This document shows positions 9,601 to 17,213 of a stretch of DNA of 64,000 nt, piece by piece. Every line of letters starts with the position of its first letter. Position 1 is the first letter of the stretch. The notes under the pieces are model-generated. The model searched no databases, was not told the DNA's origin, and worked only from the letters and a program-made list of their open reading frames with translations. This stretch comes from Saccharothrix espanaensis DSM 44229 (GTDB lineage Bacteria; Actinomycetota; Actinomycetes; Mycobacteriales; Pseudonocardiaceae), in assembly GCF_000328705.1 (NCBI RefSeq), contig NC_019673.1:5580001-5644000 (forward strand). Reading direction: 5' to 3'. A program made the translations under genes and the position numbers.

Positions 9601-10185
9601 ACGCCCGACGCGGCCCCGTTCGGACCACAGCAGGGCGAACGCGACGCCGAGCGGCACGAAGATGGCGAACCCCACCTCGACCAGCGCGGCGAGGCTGAAG
9701 GTCTGGGCGAAGCCCGCCGTCGGGTCGGGCGAGACGCCCAGGCGCAGGGCCATGATGATGCCGACCTGCACCAGCGCGGTGGTGGCGAGCACCACCGCGA
9801 GCACCGGCCCGGCGACGATGTCCTCACCCCGCCGGCCGTGCTCGGCCTTCAGCCGGCGCACCACCACGGCGACCACGGCGTAGAGCGGCGCAGAACACGG
9901 GATGTACCAGGCCACGGTCAGGAACGTGCCGAAGCTCGCGCCGGCCAGCACCAGCAGGGGCGGCAGGACGAGCGCCGCGTGCGGTCCGCGCAGCGCCTTG
10001 CGCCACCCCTCGTGGCGCACGGTGGGCGCGGCGCCGTCGGCGGCCAGCGCCACGGCGGGCCGGCTCACCAGGAACCGGACGCAGTTCACCACCGCCAGCA
10101 GCAGACCGGCGAGCACCAGCGACCGGCCCCACGCCGCGGGTCCGCCGAGGAACAGCGCCAAGACCGCCACGACCTCGTGCCCCAT
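6640..10185 (-). CDS. SEDS polymerase-penicillin-binding transpeptidase fusion (RodA/FtsW-PBP)
   Basis: 1181 aa, first gene of the operon, with a strong ribosome site (GAGGAGGAA) about 9 bases before the ATG. Residues 1-575 are a polytopic SEDS glycosyltransferase: DIGP at 315-318, the TDF-type loop GDTDFVLAVIWNKLGG (456-471) and VPFLSRGGHSTL (548-559), equivalent to the usual PFxSxGG. Residues 600-1181 begin with another membrane helix (about 608-628) and form a class B transpeptidase with STFK (891-894), SCN (953-955) and KTG (1111-1113). Polymerase and crosslinking enzyme are normally separate (RodA-PbpA, FtsW-FtsI), so this single chain is unusual. It would make and crosslink peptidoglycan at the membrane. 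All active-site motifs are intact. Confidence 0.9.
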   Translation of the reverse strand: MGHEVVAVLALFLGGPAAWGRSLVLAGLLLAVVNCVRFLVSRPAVALAADGAAPTVRHEGWRKALRGPHAALVLPPLLVLAGASFGTFLTVAWYIPCSAPLYAVVAVVVRRLKAEHGRRGEDIVAGPVLAVVLATTALVQVGIIMALRLGVSPDPTAGFAQTFSLAALVEVGFAIFVPLGVAFALLWSERGRVGRWAAARPFDRLAPTWRYLAGIGAVFVLIVAPKFDPVGDDGLTFFKVATAEYAKVLCVWVLAVVLARYAIGFQVSPPPLPRSPRELWASRTRLPRWFRRSKHLGYTIVILGVAGAAVIWKKDIGPIIPLLAAAATIVVHLLRGQVGAGVRRRDTLKAGRTLMVSLLVVAAVALGVFRFVEHVQTRQEAWLEPWTFSWSVACQAPPAGVEAPRAPDGYEVCLDSLDNDAAAKRSQVAQSMSAVADGGVWGRGLADTVLGPLPAGDTDFVLAVIWNKLGGLAVLLLALLLALLAAALARVHRHLGRFAEDRAEVPGGQRGGRAARLFAVGVAGMLLGQFGFVLAATTNRVPHSGITVPFLSRGGHSTLALVVAVMAAVWLLYRADRPRGPRPPTAPRTATVRTPELPKLPLAKVRRVVPLVVIVVFALVGGLAAVVTVRPYGRYAQDRPTCTAESARIDPEQCSTDRVANRRTSVELRIGGTPAYYRDRAEQRWVPIEPAPLALSDLAGLIRLHGKGGVLNNALDPLIERGSGTSLGERLLPTPGGPERGTIDLTVQPVLQRSLTEALRADATEAGPLAGGVVVLDARTGQVLAASSAPSPLDWPDKTGPDPDRDGASAFGEHNDDYGPVENGRLAASETGCDTIEWDNRCRRWSLQRQSAGYTEEERAEERRYAPGAPDAALPSIDENRALGRRYGLGSTFKVVVAAAFLARPGNTAQTTIPSPATYRPRSGEPIQNYTKTRCEGTGADGRITLKQALTVSCNTAFVQLVDRELGWDAVRDMAVRMGFADTSAGGADTAWLADLAAGRASYVPTEVDVPGSDSLGNNVLGGGRVEGTPLQLATMMTAVANGGVVVQPSLVSVTAGPFGRDRTEHRGVQRRVLTAEQAGELSEALSGVTQDDSGTAHRLRTERERSLRVKTGTHEIRGEGEAPVPGGFATQNAWVVGALDTAAGPVTFAVAVETGSEEAGSRRVRLLAQQVIDKVVEVRG

Positions 10186-10663
10186 CCGCGCCCGTTCCTC
10201 CTCGTTCGTGATCCGGCGCGAACGTTCCCGCCGCCTTCCGGCATTCGACTATCCGCTGATCGTCGTCGTGCGGAGCAGCGTTACCACGGTGATCGAATCG
10301 TTTTCCGCGACGAAGTGCGCAGGTCACCCCGGGCGGGCTCGACCGCAGGTCACCCCTCGGACATGAGCCGTCTTCGGAAGTTCGGGTGGTTCTAGGGGGT
10401 CACCTCCCCAGGTATACCGGGACCCGCCCGCCGGTCGCCACCGAATCGGCCGACCCGACCGTTCCAGTCCACAGTGGACGGCCATTCGCCCGCAAAACTA
10501 CGGCGACCGGATTCGCGGGCGCATTCGTGCCGCGGAAAGCGCGGGCGAAGAATGGCACCACCAGGCCGATGGCCTGCGCGCGCAGATCATCCGAGGTCGG
10601 CTCGCCGGCCTCGGCCCGGTGGACGGTCGGACCGCTGGAACCGCCGGTCGCGCGGCCCGGACA
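10186..10663. other. Divergent intergenic region upstream of the SEDS-PBP operon
   Basis: About 480 bases between the SEDS-PBP start and the plus-strand HEAT-repeat gene, with no convincing gene. It should hold both promoters. The only structure seen is the repeated GCAGGTCACCCC element described separately, with a third related GGTCACCTCCCC at about 10397. Confidence 0.5.
10319..10356. promoter_or_regulatory. Direct repeat GCAGGTCACCCC, possible operator
   Basis: Two exact copies of the 12-mer at 10319-10330 and 10345-10356 (26 bp apart), with a related GGTCACCTCCCC near 10397. They lie about 135-215 bases upstream of the SEDS-PBP start. A regulator site is possible but unproven. Confidence 0.3.
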
Positions 10664-12250
10664 ATGTGCGTCGTGGGTGAGACCGGACAGGACTGGGCGG
10701 CGCGGCTGGCCAAGGCGTTGCGGGCACGCGACCGGGATAGGGCGACGGCCGCGCTGGTCGAGGAAGCAGGCGCCGCGCCGGCACCGGCGCTGCGCGACCG
10801 GTACCGGGACGACCCGCGCTCCCGCGAGGCGCTGCGGCACGTGCTGGCGGCCGCCGGCGGGTGGGCCGACGCCGTGGTGGGCGACCTGCTCTCCGACGCC
10901 GTCGGTGACGACGCGTCCGAGCTGCTGCACCTGGCGGTCCGCCGTCGGACGGCGGTCGCGCCGCAGGTCCTGGCGCGCCTGCTGGACGACCCGAGCACCG
11001 TCCGGACGGCCGTCGTCGCGGCGGGTTCGTCCGGTCACCGCGAACTGGCACCCGCCGTGGCCGCGCACCTGGGTTCCGACCACGGCGGGCTCGCCGCCGC
11101 GGCCGCGTACGCGTTGGCCGGGTTGCGCGCGACCGGGTCGACCGCCGCGATCCTGGACCGGGCGGTCCGCGGCCGGCACCCCGCGAAGTTCCTGTCGGCG
11201 CTGGTGCTCATGGACGACCCGGCCGCTGTCCGACCGCTGCTGGAGTGGTTGCCCACCGCGCGCGACGCCGACGTGCAGGACGTGCACGACGCGTTGTCGC
11301 GGCTCACCGGGCGCGAGCCGGCGATCCCGGAGGACGGGCCGCAGCGGGCCACCGCGATCCGCCGCGCCTGGGCCGGGTTCGACCCCGCCGCACCGCCCGC
11401 ACCCCGGGTCGACGGCCCGGAACGCCTGCCGGACGGCACGGCGCGGGCCACCGTCGACTTCGGCGCGGGCCTGGTGCGCATCGAGCACGACCCGCCGGAG
11501 CCCGGCGAGGACTGGGTGCGGTGGGACCTGTCGCTGTTCGTGGGCCGCCGCCGGGTGTACGGGATCGGGTCGGGCTGCGGCACCTGCGAGGCGTACCTGC
11601 ACCTGGTCGGCTGGCCCGACGACCGCGCCACCGAGCTGGCCGACGACGTCCGCGCGCACCTGCGGGACGTGCCGAGCCTGACCGACGGGCTGCTGGCGGC
11701 CGTCCGCCCGGTGCTGGCGGGCCTACGCTCGGGCGAGTACCGACTGGTCCTCGCCGACCTGCCGCTGGAACGGGTCGAACCCGGGCCGGGCACCTGGTTC
11801 ACCCGCCGGCACGCCCTGCGCTCGTGGCACGACCCGGACCTGCGGGAACTGCGGGACGAGGCGGACCTGGGCCTGCCCGGCACCACGCACTTCCAGGTAC
11901 CCGAACGGATCCCGGGCCACGACTGCGCGTTCGGCGTGGTGGTGCCGACCCAGCCGCTCGACGCCCTGGCCGAGGACGTGGTGGCGCGCCACGGCGACGC
12001 GATCGCCGCCGGAGCCCGCCCGACCGCGATCCTGTTCGCCTGGGCCGACGACCGTGACGTGGCCTGCGAACACCCGGAACAGTTCCTGCACGCGGTGATC
12101 CTGGACGGCCATCACCGCCTCACGGCCTATGCCCGTGCCGGAGTGCCCGCACGGGTGTTGGTGGTGAGCAGGCTGGCGAACAACTGGGGTCCACCGGAGG
12201 ACCGTGCCCGGGTGCTGCTGGACCTGCTCGCGCCGTTCCGCGTCACCTGA
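10664..12250 (+). CDS. HEAT-repeat protein with ParB-like C-terminal domain
   Basis: 528 aa from the ATG at 10664. A GTG at 10673 and an upstream in-frame ATG at 10619 are alternatives; there is no strong ribosome site. Residues about 20-230 are Ala-rich helical repeats of HEAT type. A middle beta domain contains GSGCGTCEAYLHLVGW. The C-terminus carries HAVILDGHHRLTAYARAG, the DGHHR signature of the ParB N-terminal/nuclease fold (where DGHHR coordinates nucleotide or metal). The substrate is unknown. It is transcribed divergently from the SEDS-PBP operon. Confidence 0.72.
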   Translation: MCVVGETGQDWAARLAKALRARDRDRATAALVEEAGAAPAPALRDRYRDDPRSREALRHVLAAAGGWADAVVGDLLSDAVGDDASELLHLAVRRRTAVAPQVLARLLDDPSTVRTAVVAAGSSGHRELAPAVAAHLGSDHGGLAAAAAYALAGLRATGSTAAILDRAVRGRHPAKFLSALVLMDDPAAVRPLLEWLPTARDADVQDVHDALSRLTGREPAIPEDGPQRATAIRRAWAGFDPAAPPAPRVDGPERLPDGTARATVDFGAGLVRIEHDPPEPGEDWVRWDLSLFVGRRRVYGIGSGCGTCEAYLHLVGWPDDRATELADDVRAHLRDVPSLTDGLLAAVRPVLAGLRSGEYRLVLADLPLERVEPGPGTWFTRRHALRSWHDPDLRELRDEADLGLPGTTHFQVPERIPGHDCAFGVVVPTQPLDALAEDVVARHGDAIAAGARPTAILFAWADDRDVACEHPEQFLHAVILDGHHRLTAYARAGVPARVLVVSRLANNWGPPEDRARVLLDLLAPFRVT

Positions 12251-12266
12251 CGGCAGGCGGGGCCGC

Positions 12267-12629
12267 TTACGCCATGTCGTAGGGCACCAGTGCCTTGTGC
12301 ACGGTGGACCACGCGTACCTGTGCTCGATCACCGCGTCGTAGAGCGCGTCTGCCGCAGCGTCCAGGCTGGTGTAGCCGCGCGGGGTCCGGTCCCTGTCGT
12401 TCCAGCCCCTGCCGAACATCACAGCGCACGGCTTGGGCTCGCGGGTCTGCGCCGTGTACCGGACGTCCGGCGCGGAACCCGTCTCCGTCACGACACCGAG
12501 CAGGACACCCGCTTCCGTCGTCACGGCCCACCCGTCGATCCCCTCCACCACCCGCCGGCGACCACGAGGCTTCTCCCCCACCGATTCCTCCCCTACCGCC
12601 GTGAGGATGGACAACTCGCCACCGATCAT
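12267..12629 (-). CDS. Hypothetical small protein
   Basis: 120 aa from the ATG at 12627-12629. The frame is open further upstream, but that part is Arg/Ser-rich shadow-like sequence. The C-terminal half looks structured: CAVMFGRGWNDRDRTP, then a helical YTSLDAAADALYDAVIEHRY. No family is recognised. It converges with the HEAT/ParB gene, leaving 16 bases between stops. It stops with TAA. Confidence 0.5.
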   Translation of the reverse strand: MIGGELSILTAVGEESVGEKPRGRRRVVEGIDGWAVTTEAGVLLGVVTETGSAPDVRYTAQTREPKPCAVMFGRGWNDRDRTPRGYTSLDAAADALYDAVIEHRYAWSTVHKALVPYDMA

Positions 12630-12768
12630 GACCGTACGACGGGTGCGATCTCGCGGCGACCACCGTCGGCGGACCGAGGACTCGGGGTGTTCGGCGGCGG
12701 CCGTCACCCAGCGGTTCGACCCGGAACAGCGACTCGTCACCTGGAGCTCCGCACCAGGCGGACAGTCC

Positions 12769-14298
12769 TCAATGGACTGCCGACTGCTCGACGCGCGGTC
12801 GTTGGCGCAACCAGACCAGAGCGGCCACGGCACCGAGCAGGGCGGCCACGGCGCACAGCCGCGTCCCGTGGTTCATCGCGGCGGTGAACGCCTCGTCCGC
12901 GGCCGCGACCAGGCGATCGGCCGGGCCGGGAGGCAGTTCGGCGGCGAACCGGTGAGCGGAGGTCAGGTCCTCGACGGCGAGGGAGGGCGTGTCCGGCAGG
13001 GTGGTGGCCAGTCGCGCGCGGTAGGAGGCTGAGACGACGGTGCCGACCACCGCGATCCCCAGCGCCCCGCCCAGTTCACGGACCACGCTGTTCACCGAAC
13101 TGGCCATGGGCGACTTCACGCGGGGCACCGCGGCCACGGTCACCGTGCTGGCCGGTGCCATCACCAGGCCCATCCCCGCGCCCACCACGCCCATGGTGAG
13201 GGCGAGCACCGCGAACGGCGTGCCGACGGTGATCAGGGACAGGCCGCCCAGACCGGCGGCCATGCCGGCGAGTCCGGCGGCGATGGTGGTGCGGGGGCCG
13301 AATCGGGCGGTGCAGCGATCGCTGGTGCCGGCGGTGGCCGCCATCGACAGTGCGAACGGCAGCGCGCCGAGGCCGGCTTCGAACGGGCTGAACCCGTGGA
13401 CGAGTTGCAGGTACTGGGTGTAGCCGAACAGCACGCCGAACAAGGCGAAGAAGGTGATCCCGAGGACCCCGCCCGCGACGCTGAACGCCCGGTCGGCGAA
13501 CAGCCGCACGTCGACCATCGGGTGGGCGGTGCGCAGTTCCCAGCGGACGAACGCCGCGAGCAGCACGACCGCCGCGCCCGCCTCGACCGCGGTGGTGGTC
13601 GTCAGCCAGCCGCGTTCGGGACCTTGCACGACCACGTCGACCAGGGCGGCCAGGCCGGTGGCCGACAGCAGCAGACCGGGGACGTCGAGCCGGCCGGTGC
13701 GGTGGCCGGGCAGGGCGGGCACCAGCAGCAGGATGGCGGTGAGCGCGAGGGCGACCAGCGGCACGGTGATCCAGAAGACGCTGCCCCAGGCGAAGTGGTC
13801 GAGCAGCAGCCCGCCGGTGACCGGGCCCGCCACGACGCCGATGCCGGCGGTCGCGGACCAGGTGGCGATCGCCCGGCCGCGCTCGCCGGGGCCGAACAGC
13901 GCCACGATGACCGAGAGGGTGGCCGGCATGACGAACGCCGCGCCCAGCCCCATCACCGCGCGGAACGCGACGAGGTGACCGGCCGAACCGGACAACGCGG
14001 CCGCCGCCGACGCGACGGCCAGCACCGCCAGGCCGCCGACCAGCGCGCGGCGGTGCCCGAACCGGGCGCCGAGGCTGCCCGCGGTGATCAGCGTCGCGGC
14101 GAACACCAGGGTGTAGGCGTTGGTGATCCACTGGAGGTCGGCGGTGGACGCCGGCAGCGCTTCGGCGAGCGCGGGCAGGGCCGTGTTGAGCACCGTGTTG
14201 TCGATCGTGGTGACGACCAGGGCCAGGCAGAGCGCCGCCAGCGCGGGCCGGCGGCGTGGATGGCCTGACTCCGGAACGGGGGTGACCTCGCTGCCCAT
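12769..14298 (-). CDS. MFS drug exporter, DHA2 (14-helix, EmrB/QacA) family
   Basis: 509 aa with about 14 hydrophobic segments. The N-terminus shows ALVVTTIDNTVLNTALPALA (the D-x-T-xx-N-x-ALP motif of helix 1 in the DHA2 family) and ARFGHRRALVGG (MFS motif A). Such proteins export drugs by proton antiport. It is divergent from a TetR regulator, with a short shared region carrying TTACG-type palindromes, so repression by that TetR and induction by an exported compound is the likely control. The substrate cannot be read from sequence. Confidence 0.9.
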   Translation of the reverse strand: MGSEVTPVPESGHPRRRPALAALCLALVVTTIDNTVLNTALPALAEALPASTADLQWITNAYTLVFAATLITAGSLGARFGHRRALVGGLAVLAVASAAAALSGSAGHLVAFRAVMGLGAAFVMPATLSVIVALFGPGERGRAIATWSATAGIGVVAGPVTGGLLLDHFAWGSVFWITVPLVALALTAILLLVPALPGHRTGRLDVPGLLLSATGLAALVDVVVQGPERGWLTTTTAVEAGAAVVLLAAFVRWELRTAHPMVDVRLFADRAFSVAGGVLGITFFALFGVLFGYTQYLQLVHGFSPFEAGLGALPFALSMAATAGTSDRCTARFGPRTTIAAGLAGMAAGLGGLSLITVGTPFAVLALTMGVVGAGMGLVMAPASTVTVAAVPRVKSPMASSVNSVVRELGGALGIAVVGTVVSASYRARLATTLPDTPSLAVEDLTSAHRFAAELPPGPADRLVAAADEAFTAAMNHGTRLCAVAALLGAVAALVWLRQRPRVEQSAVH

Positions 14299-14305
14299 GA
14301 CGTCC

Positions 14306-14332
14306 TTACGGTCGTAACCTTACGGTCGTTAG
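14306..14332. promoter_or_regulatory. Tandem TTACGGTCGTAA operator between MFS and TetR genes
   Basis: TTACGGTCGTAA at 14306-14317 is a perfect palindrome with 5-bp arms and a GT spacer. TTACGGTCGTTA at 14320-14331 is a near copy 14 bp further on. The pair sits 8 bases upstream of the MFS start, in the divergent region shared with tetR, the expected place for the TetR site. Confidence 0.65.
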
Positions 14333-14384
14333 CCTGACGGGTGGGACCGTACAGCGATCGGCTAACACCTGTAAAGTCACGGCC

Positions 14385-15032
14385 GTGAAGAAGGCTCCCG
14401 CAGCTCCCGACCAGGCCGAGGACACCGCGCCTCGGCCGCGCAACCGGCGCGGCCAGGGCCCGCTGCTGCGCGAGGAGATCATCCGGGCGGCGACGGCCCT
14501 CATCGTGCGCACCGGCTCCGACCAGGCGGTCACCCTGCGCTCCGTGGCCCGCGAGGTCGGTATCGCCGCACCCTCGATCTACGCGCACTTCCCCGACCGG
14601 GACGCCATCGTGGAAACGGTCGTCATCGAGGCGATCACGCAGCTCCACCAGGCGGTCACGGCCGCCGTCACGGCGCACGACGACCCGGTCGAGGCGCTGC
14701 TCGCCGGCTGCGCCGCGTACGTCGACTTCGGCGTCCGCGAACCCGCCCGCTACCGCGTCCTGTTCGGCTGGGCCCGCCCCAAGCCCGAAGCCCCCGCCGC
14801 AGACGTCTCCGGCGAGCGGGGGCTCGACGCCTTCCAGGTCCTGGTCGACAACCTGGACGCCTGCGTCCGCGCCGGCCGCTCCGCCAGCACCGACACCTAC
14901 ACCGACGCGGTCACCCTCTGGACGGCCCTGCACGGTCAGGTCACCCTGCGCGCCGACCTCCCCGACTTCGACTGGCCCCCCACCGACACCGTCGAGCAGA
15001 TGGCCCGCCTCCTCGGCCGCATCAACCCCTGA
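14385..15032 (+). CDS. TetR-family transcriptional repressor
   Basis: 215 aa with a GTG start. The helix-turn-helix is at about residues 25-75 (ITLRSV-type helix VTLRSVAREVGIAAPSIYAH, then FPDRDAIVE). The C-terminal ligand domain is of the WHG-like type (ARYRVLFGWARP). The divergent MFS exporter and the palindromes between them indicate local autoregulation and control of efflux. Confidence 0.88.
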   Translation: MKKAPAAPDQAEDTAPRPRNRRGQGPLLREEIIRAATALIVRTGSDQAVTLRSVAREVGIAAPSIYAHFPDRDAIVETVVIEAITQLHQAVTAAVTAHDDPVEALLAGCAAYVDFGVREPARYRVLFGWARPKPEAPAADVSGERGLDAFQVLVDNLDACVRAGRSASTDTYTDAVTLWTALHGQVTLRADLPDFDWPPTDTVEQMARLLGRINP

Positions 15033-15159
15033 CCCGACGGGGGAAGCGCCGCCCAGGCCGTCCGGCACGTGGTCAGGGACCGAGGTGGAACAGCGGGTCC
15101 GGGTCGATCCCTGGCCGGAGCCCTCGGGGAGGCTTCCGGGAGATGGGGTGGAACGGGAA

Positions 15160-15189
15160 ACGGGCGGCTTCCTCGCGGAAGCCGCCCGT
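15160..15189 (-). terminator. Hairpin terminator after the small secreted-protein gene
   Basis: Perfect 13-bp stem (left arm 15160-15172, loop TCGC, right arm 15177-15189) located 48 bases past the stop of the 15237-15527 gene. There is no U-tract, as is common in actinobacteria. Confidence 0.65.
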
Positions 15190-15236
15190 CAGTCCCCGCG
15201 GCCGGCGGAAGAGCGCCGACCGCGGTGGACGAGCGA

Positions 15237-15527
15237 TCAGCGCCCGTCGTCGGCCTCGTCCCAGTCGTCAGGACCGTCGTCGGGGTGCTGGTCGCCGACA
15301 CCGTGGTCGCCCCACTCGTCGTCGATGTCGACGGTGACTTCCCAAACCGACACGTTGTTGAACGAGTCGTCGATCGACACCAGGTTGTTGGTCGTGTTCG
15401 AGTTGGTGACCTCGTTGCCGTCGCCGAAGACCACGTCGCCGGGATCTGCCTGGGCGGCGGTCCCGGACAGGGCGATGGCCGCGAGAGAGGCCGGGACGAT
15501 CAACAAAGCCCGTCGGATGATCGACAT
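15237..15527 (-). CDS. Small secreted acidic protein
   Basis: 96 aa with a good ribosome site (GAGGAG) before the ATG. The signal peptide has a basic start MSIIRR, a hydrophobic core LLIVPASLAAIALSG and a probable cleavage after AQA. The mature part of about 70 residues is Asn/Asp/Val-rich (GDGNEVTNSNTTNNLVSIDD) and ends in an acidic tail. The alternating N/T/S/V pattern suggests an extracellular beta-structure, perhaps distantly like small surface proteins of sporulating actinomycetes. No family is recognised. A strong hairpin terminator follows. Confidence 0.7.
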   Translation of the reverse strand: MSIIRRALLIVPASLAAIALSGTAAQADPGDVVFGDGNEVTNSNTTNNLVSIDDSFNNVSVWEVTVDIDDEWGDHGVGDQHPDDGPDDWDEADDGR

Positions 15528-16056
15528 GCTGTTCTCCTCGTGAGTGTCAGGGCGCTCTGTCGGCGCCTGACATCGACGCTAGGACGGAAATCGATCACTA
15601 TCAGGTACTCCGGGACCCACGTACGGGCATCACCCGCCGTCGCCCGCACCGCCGCGATCGCCGCCGTCACCACGCCCCGCGCGCCCCCGGATCCCGCCAC
15701 CGGCCGGTGACCACGCCATCCGCCGCCAACACGCCGACGACCTGCGATTCATCGGCTGCCCCCCGGGCCGGGCGCGGTGCGGCCGTCATGCCGTGCGATA
15801 TCAGGCGGGGCAGGTTTGGCCGTGGTTAAACACCGATTGGAAACATCCGTGCTCACGGGTGATTCAGCCGAAAAACTGGGCACACATGGTAGTCGCGACC
15901 GTTCGGCCCGTCCGCCGGCGACGCGAGTGGGAAGTGGCCGGCAGCCGTCGGATTCAGGCGTCGGCCGGCCGGGTACAACCCGAGCGGTGCCGACGCGACA
16001 GCCCGTCCACAGAACCTGTCGGACACAGACCGGAAGTTGTGACGGAGGTGGTCAGG
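15528..16056. other. Intergenic region between secreted-protein gene and VOC gene
   Basis: About 530 bases. Frames here are open only as GC-driven shadows, and no protein-like sequence or ribosome site was found until 16044. It should contain the divergent promoters of its neighbours. Its base composition is slightly lower in GC around 15790-15890. Confidence 0.4.
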
Positions 16057-16515
16057 GTGAACGAACTCGATCCCGTGCCCGCGCTGCGGCAGGTGGTGCT
16101 CGACGCCACCGACGCGCGGGCGCTGGCGGAGTTCTACCGACGTCTGCTGGGGTTGACCTACCGGGACGGGGATCAGCCCGGCGGCGCAGCTGAAGACAGG
16201 GCTGAAGACGCGGCCGAAGACGGGGCTGAAGACACGGCCGACTGGCTGGTGCTGCGCAATCCGGGCGGCGCGCAGCTCGCGTTCCAACGTGTCGACCGGC
16301 TTCCCGAGGCGAGCTGGCCGGACGCCGACCCCGTGCCGCAACAACTGCACCTGGACATGACCGTGGCCTCGGTCGAGGAACTCGACGTCCAGCACGTCCG
16401 CGTCCTGAAACTGGGCGGGCGACTGCTGAGCGACCGCGGCGACGACCCGGAGGAACCCCTGCGCGTCTACGCCGACCCGGCCGGCCACCCCTTCTGCATC
16501 TTCGTCGCTGCCTGA
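16057..16515 (+). CDS. VOC (glyoxalase/bleomycin-resistance fold) family protein
   Basis: 152 aa. The GTG at 16057 is chosen because GGAGG lies 8 bases upstream; a GTG at 16039 is possible. The fold is two beta-alpha-beta-beta-beta units: QVVLDATDARALAEFYRRLL with LGL at the N-terminus, LHLDMTVASVEELD and YADPAGHPFCIF at the C-terminus. A metal or substrate site through His/Glu residues is likely, but the reaction is unknown. Between the two units lies an Ala-Glu-Asp repeat encoded by a 12-bp tandem repeat, an expansion not expected in the family. Confidence 0.8.
   Translation: MNELDPVPALRQVVLDATDARALAEFYRRLLGLTYRDGDQPGGAAEDRAEDAAEDGAEDTADWLVLRNPGGAQLAFQRVDRLPEASWPDADPVPQQLHLDMTVASVEELDVQHVRVLKLGGRLLSDRGDDPEEPLRVYADPAGHPFCIFVAA
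16189..16236 (+). repeat. 12-bp in-frame tandem repeat (GCTGAAGACNNG x4)
   Basis: Four contiguous 12-base units at 16189, 16201, 16213 and 16225, followed by GCCGAC. Each encodes A/G-A-E-D-type residues and varies only at 1-3 positions. The array lies in the loop between the two halves of the VOC protein. Confidence 0.85.
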
Positions 16516-16574
16516 CAACCCGCTTCGGAGACAGCGGCCGCCGAGGGCTTGGGCGTTCGTCGCGAGGGCTGGGG

Positions 16575-17213
16575 TCAGCCGCGTCCGCAGCGCGCGTCGA
16601 TGACGGCCTGCGCATCGGCCGGCAGCGTCGTCGGGTCGTCGAAAAAGCGTCTGGACTGGCAGATCCGGACGAGGCCGTTCCACACCTCGCGGTACAGCAA
16701 GGGATCCGCCTCCAAGCTCGCCGCCTGGCGCGGGGTGAGCGGGAACTTGTAGTTGCCGTCCCAGTGCCCCTGCCCGACGTCGAGGTCGAGCAGGTACCCC
16801 GCTCCGCGCCGGACGATCGCCGGAGCCCAGTTCCAGTCGGAGCCCTGAGGCCGGAAGATCTGCTCGTCGTCGTCGGAAAGCCGGAGGAAGACGCCTTGGT
16901 CGCCGCGCACTCCCTCGACAAGCGTCGAAGACAGGGTGATCCACACGATTGTGTCGTCTCGCACGCCCAGGTGCGTTGCCGTCCAACGGTTCGCTGGAGG
17001 CGCGGAGGGAAAGTCCCACGCCACCGTGCACACGCGATCGGGGTCGTAGCGCGCGGTCGAGCGTCCGATAGGGCGAACCTCGTACGTGCCACCCAGAACG
17101 TCGATCACCGTCCGGGCCTCGACGCTGTCGACCGGTCGGCCCAACGCGTTCGCGAAGGTCTCACGCGGAGCTGCGAGCGGGTGTTTCGGCTTGGTCGCCT
17201 TCGACTTCTTCAC
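16575..17213 (-). CDS. Hypothetical protein paired with the upstream gene
   Basis: 212 aa from a GTG (17211-17213) that overlaps the upstream stop by 4 bp (GTGA). The N-terminus is Lys-rich (KKSKATKPKH), followed by a mixed alpha/beta domain with WVITLSS-like and YLLDLDVGQGHWDGNYKFPL stretches and a helical end (REVWNGLVRICQSRRFF). There is no signal or membrane segment. The family is not recognised. Coupling suggests it works with the 401-aa protein encoded just before it. Confidence 0.7.
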   Translation of the reverse strand: MKKSKATKPKHPLAAPRETFANALGRPVDSVEARTVIDVLGGTYEVRPIGRSTARYDPDRVCTVAWDFPSAPPANRWTATHLGVRDDTIVWITLSSTLVEGVRGDQGVFLRLSDDDEQIFRPQGSDWNWAPAIVRRGAGYLLDLDVGQGHWDGNYKFPLTPRQAASLEADPLLYREVWNGLVRICQSRRFFDDPTTLPADAQAVIDARCGRG

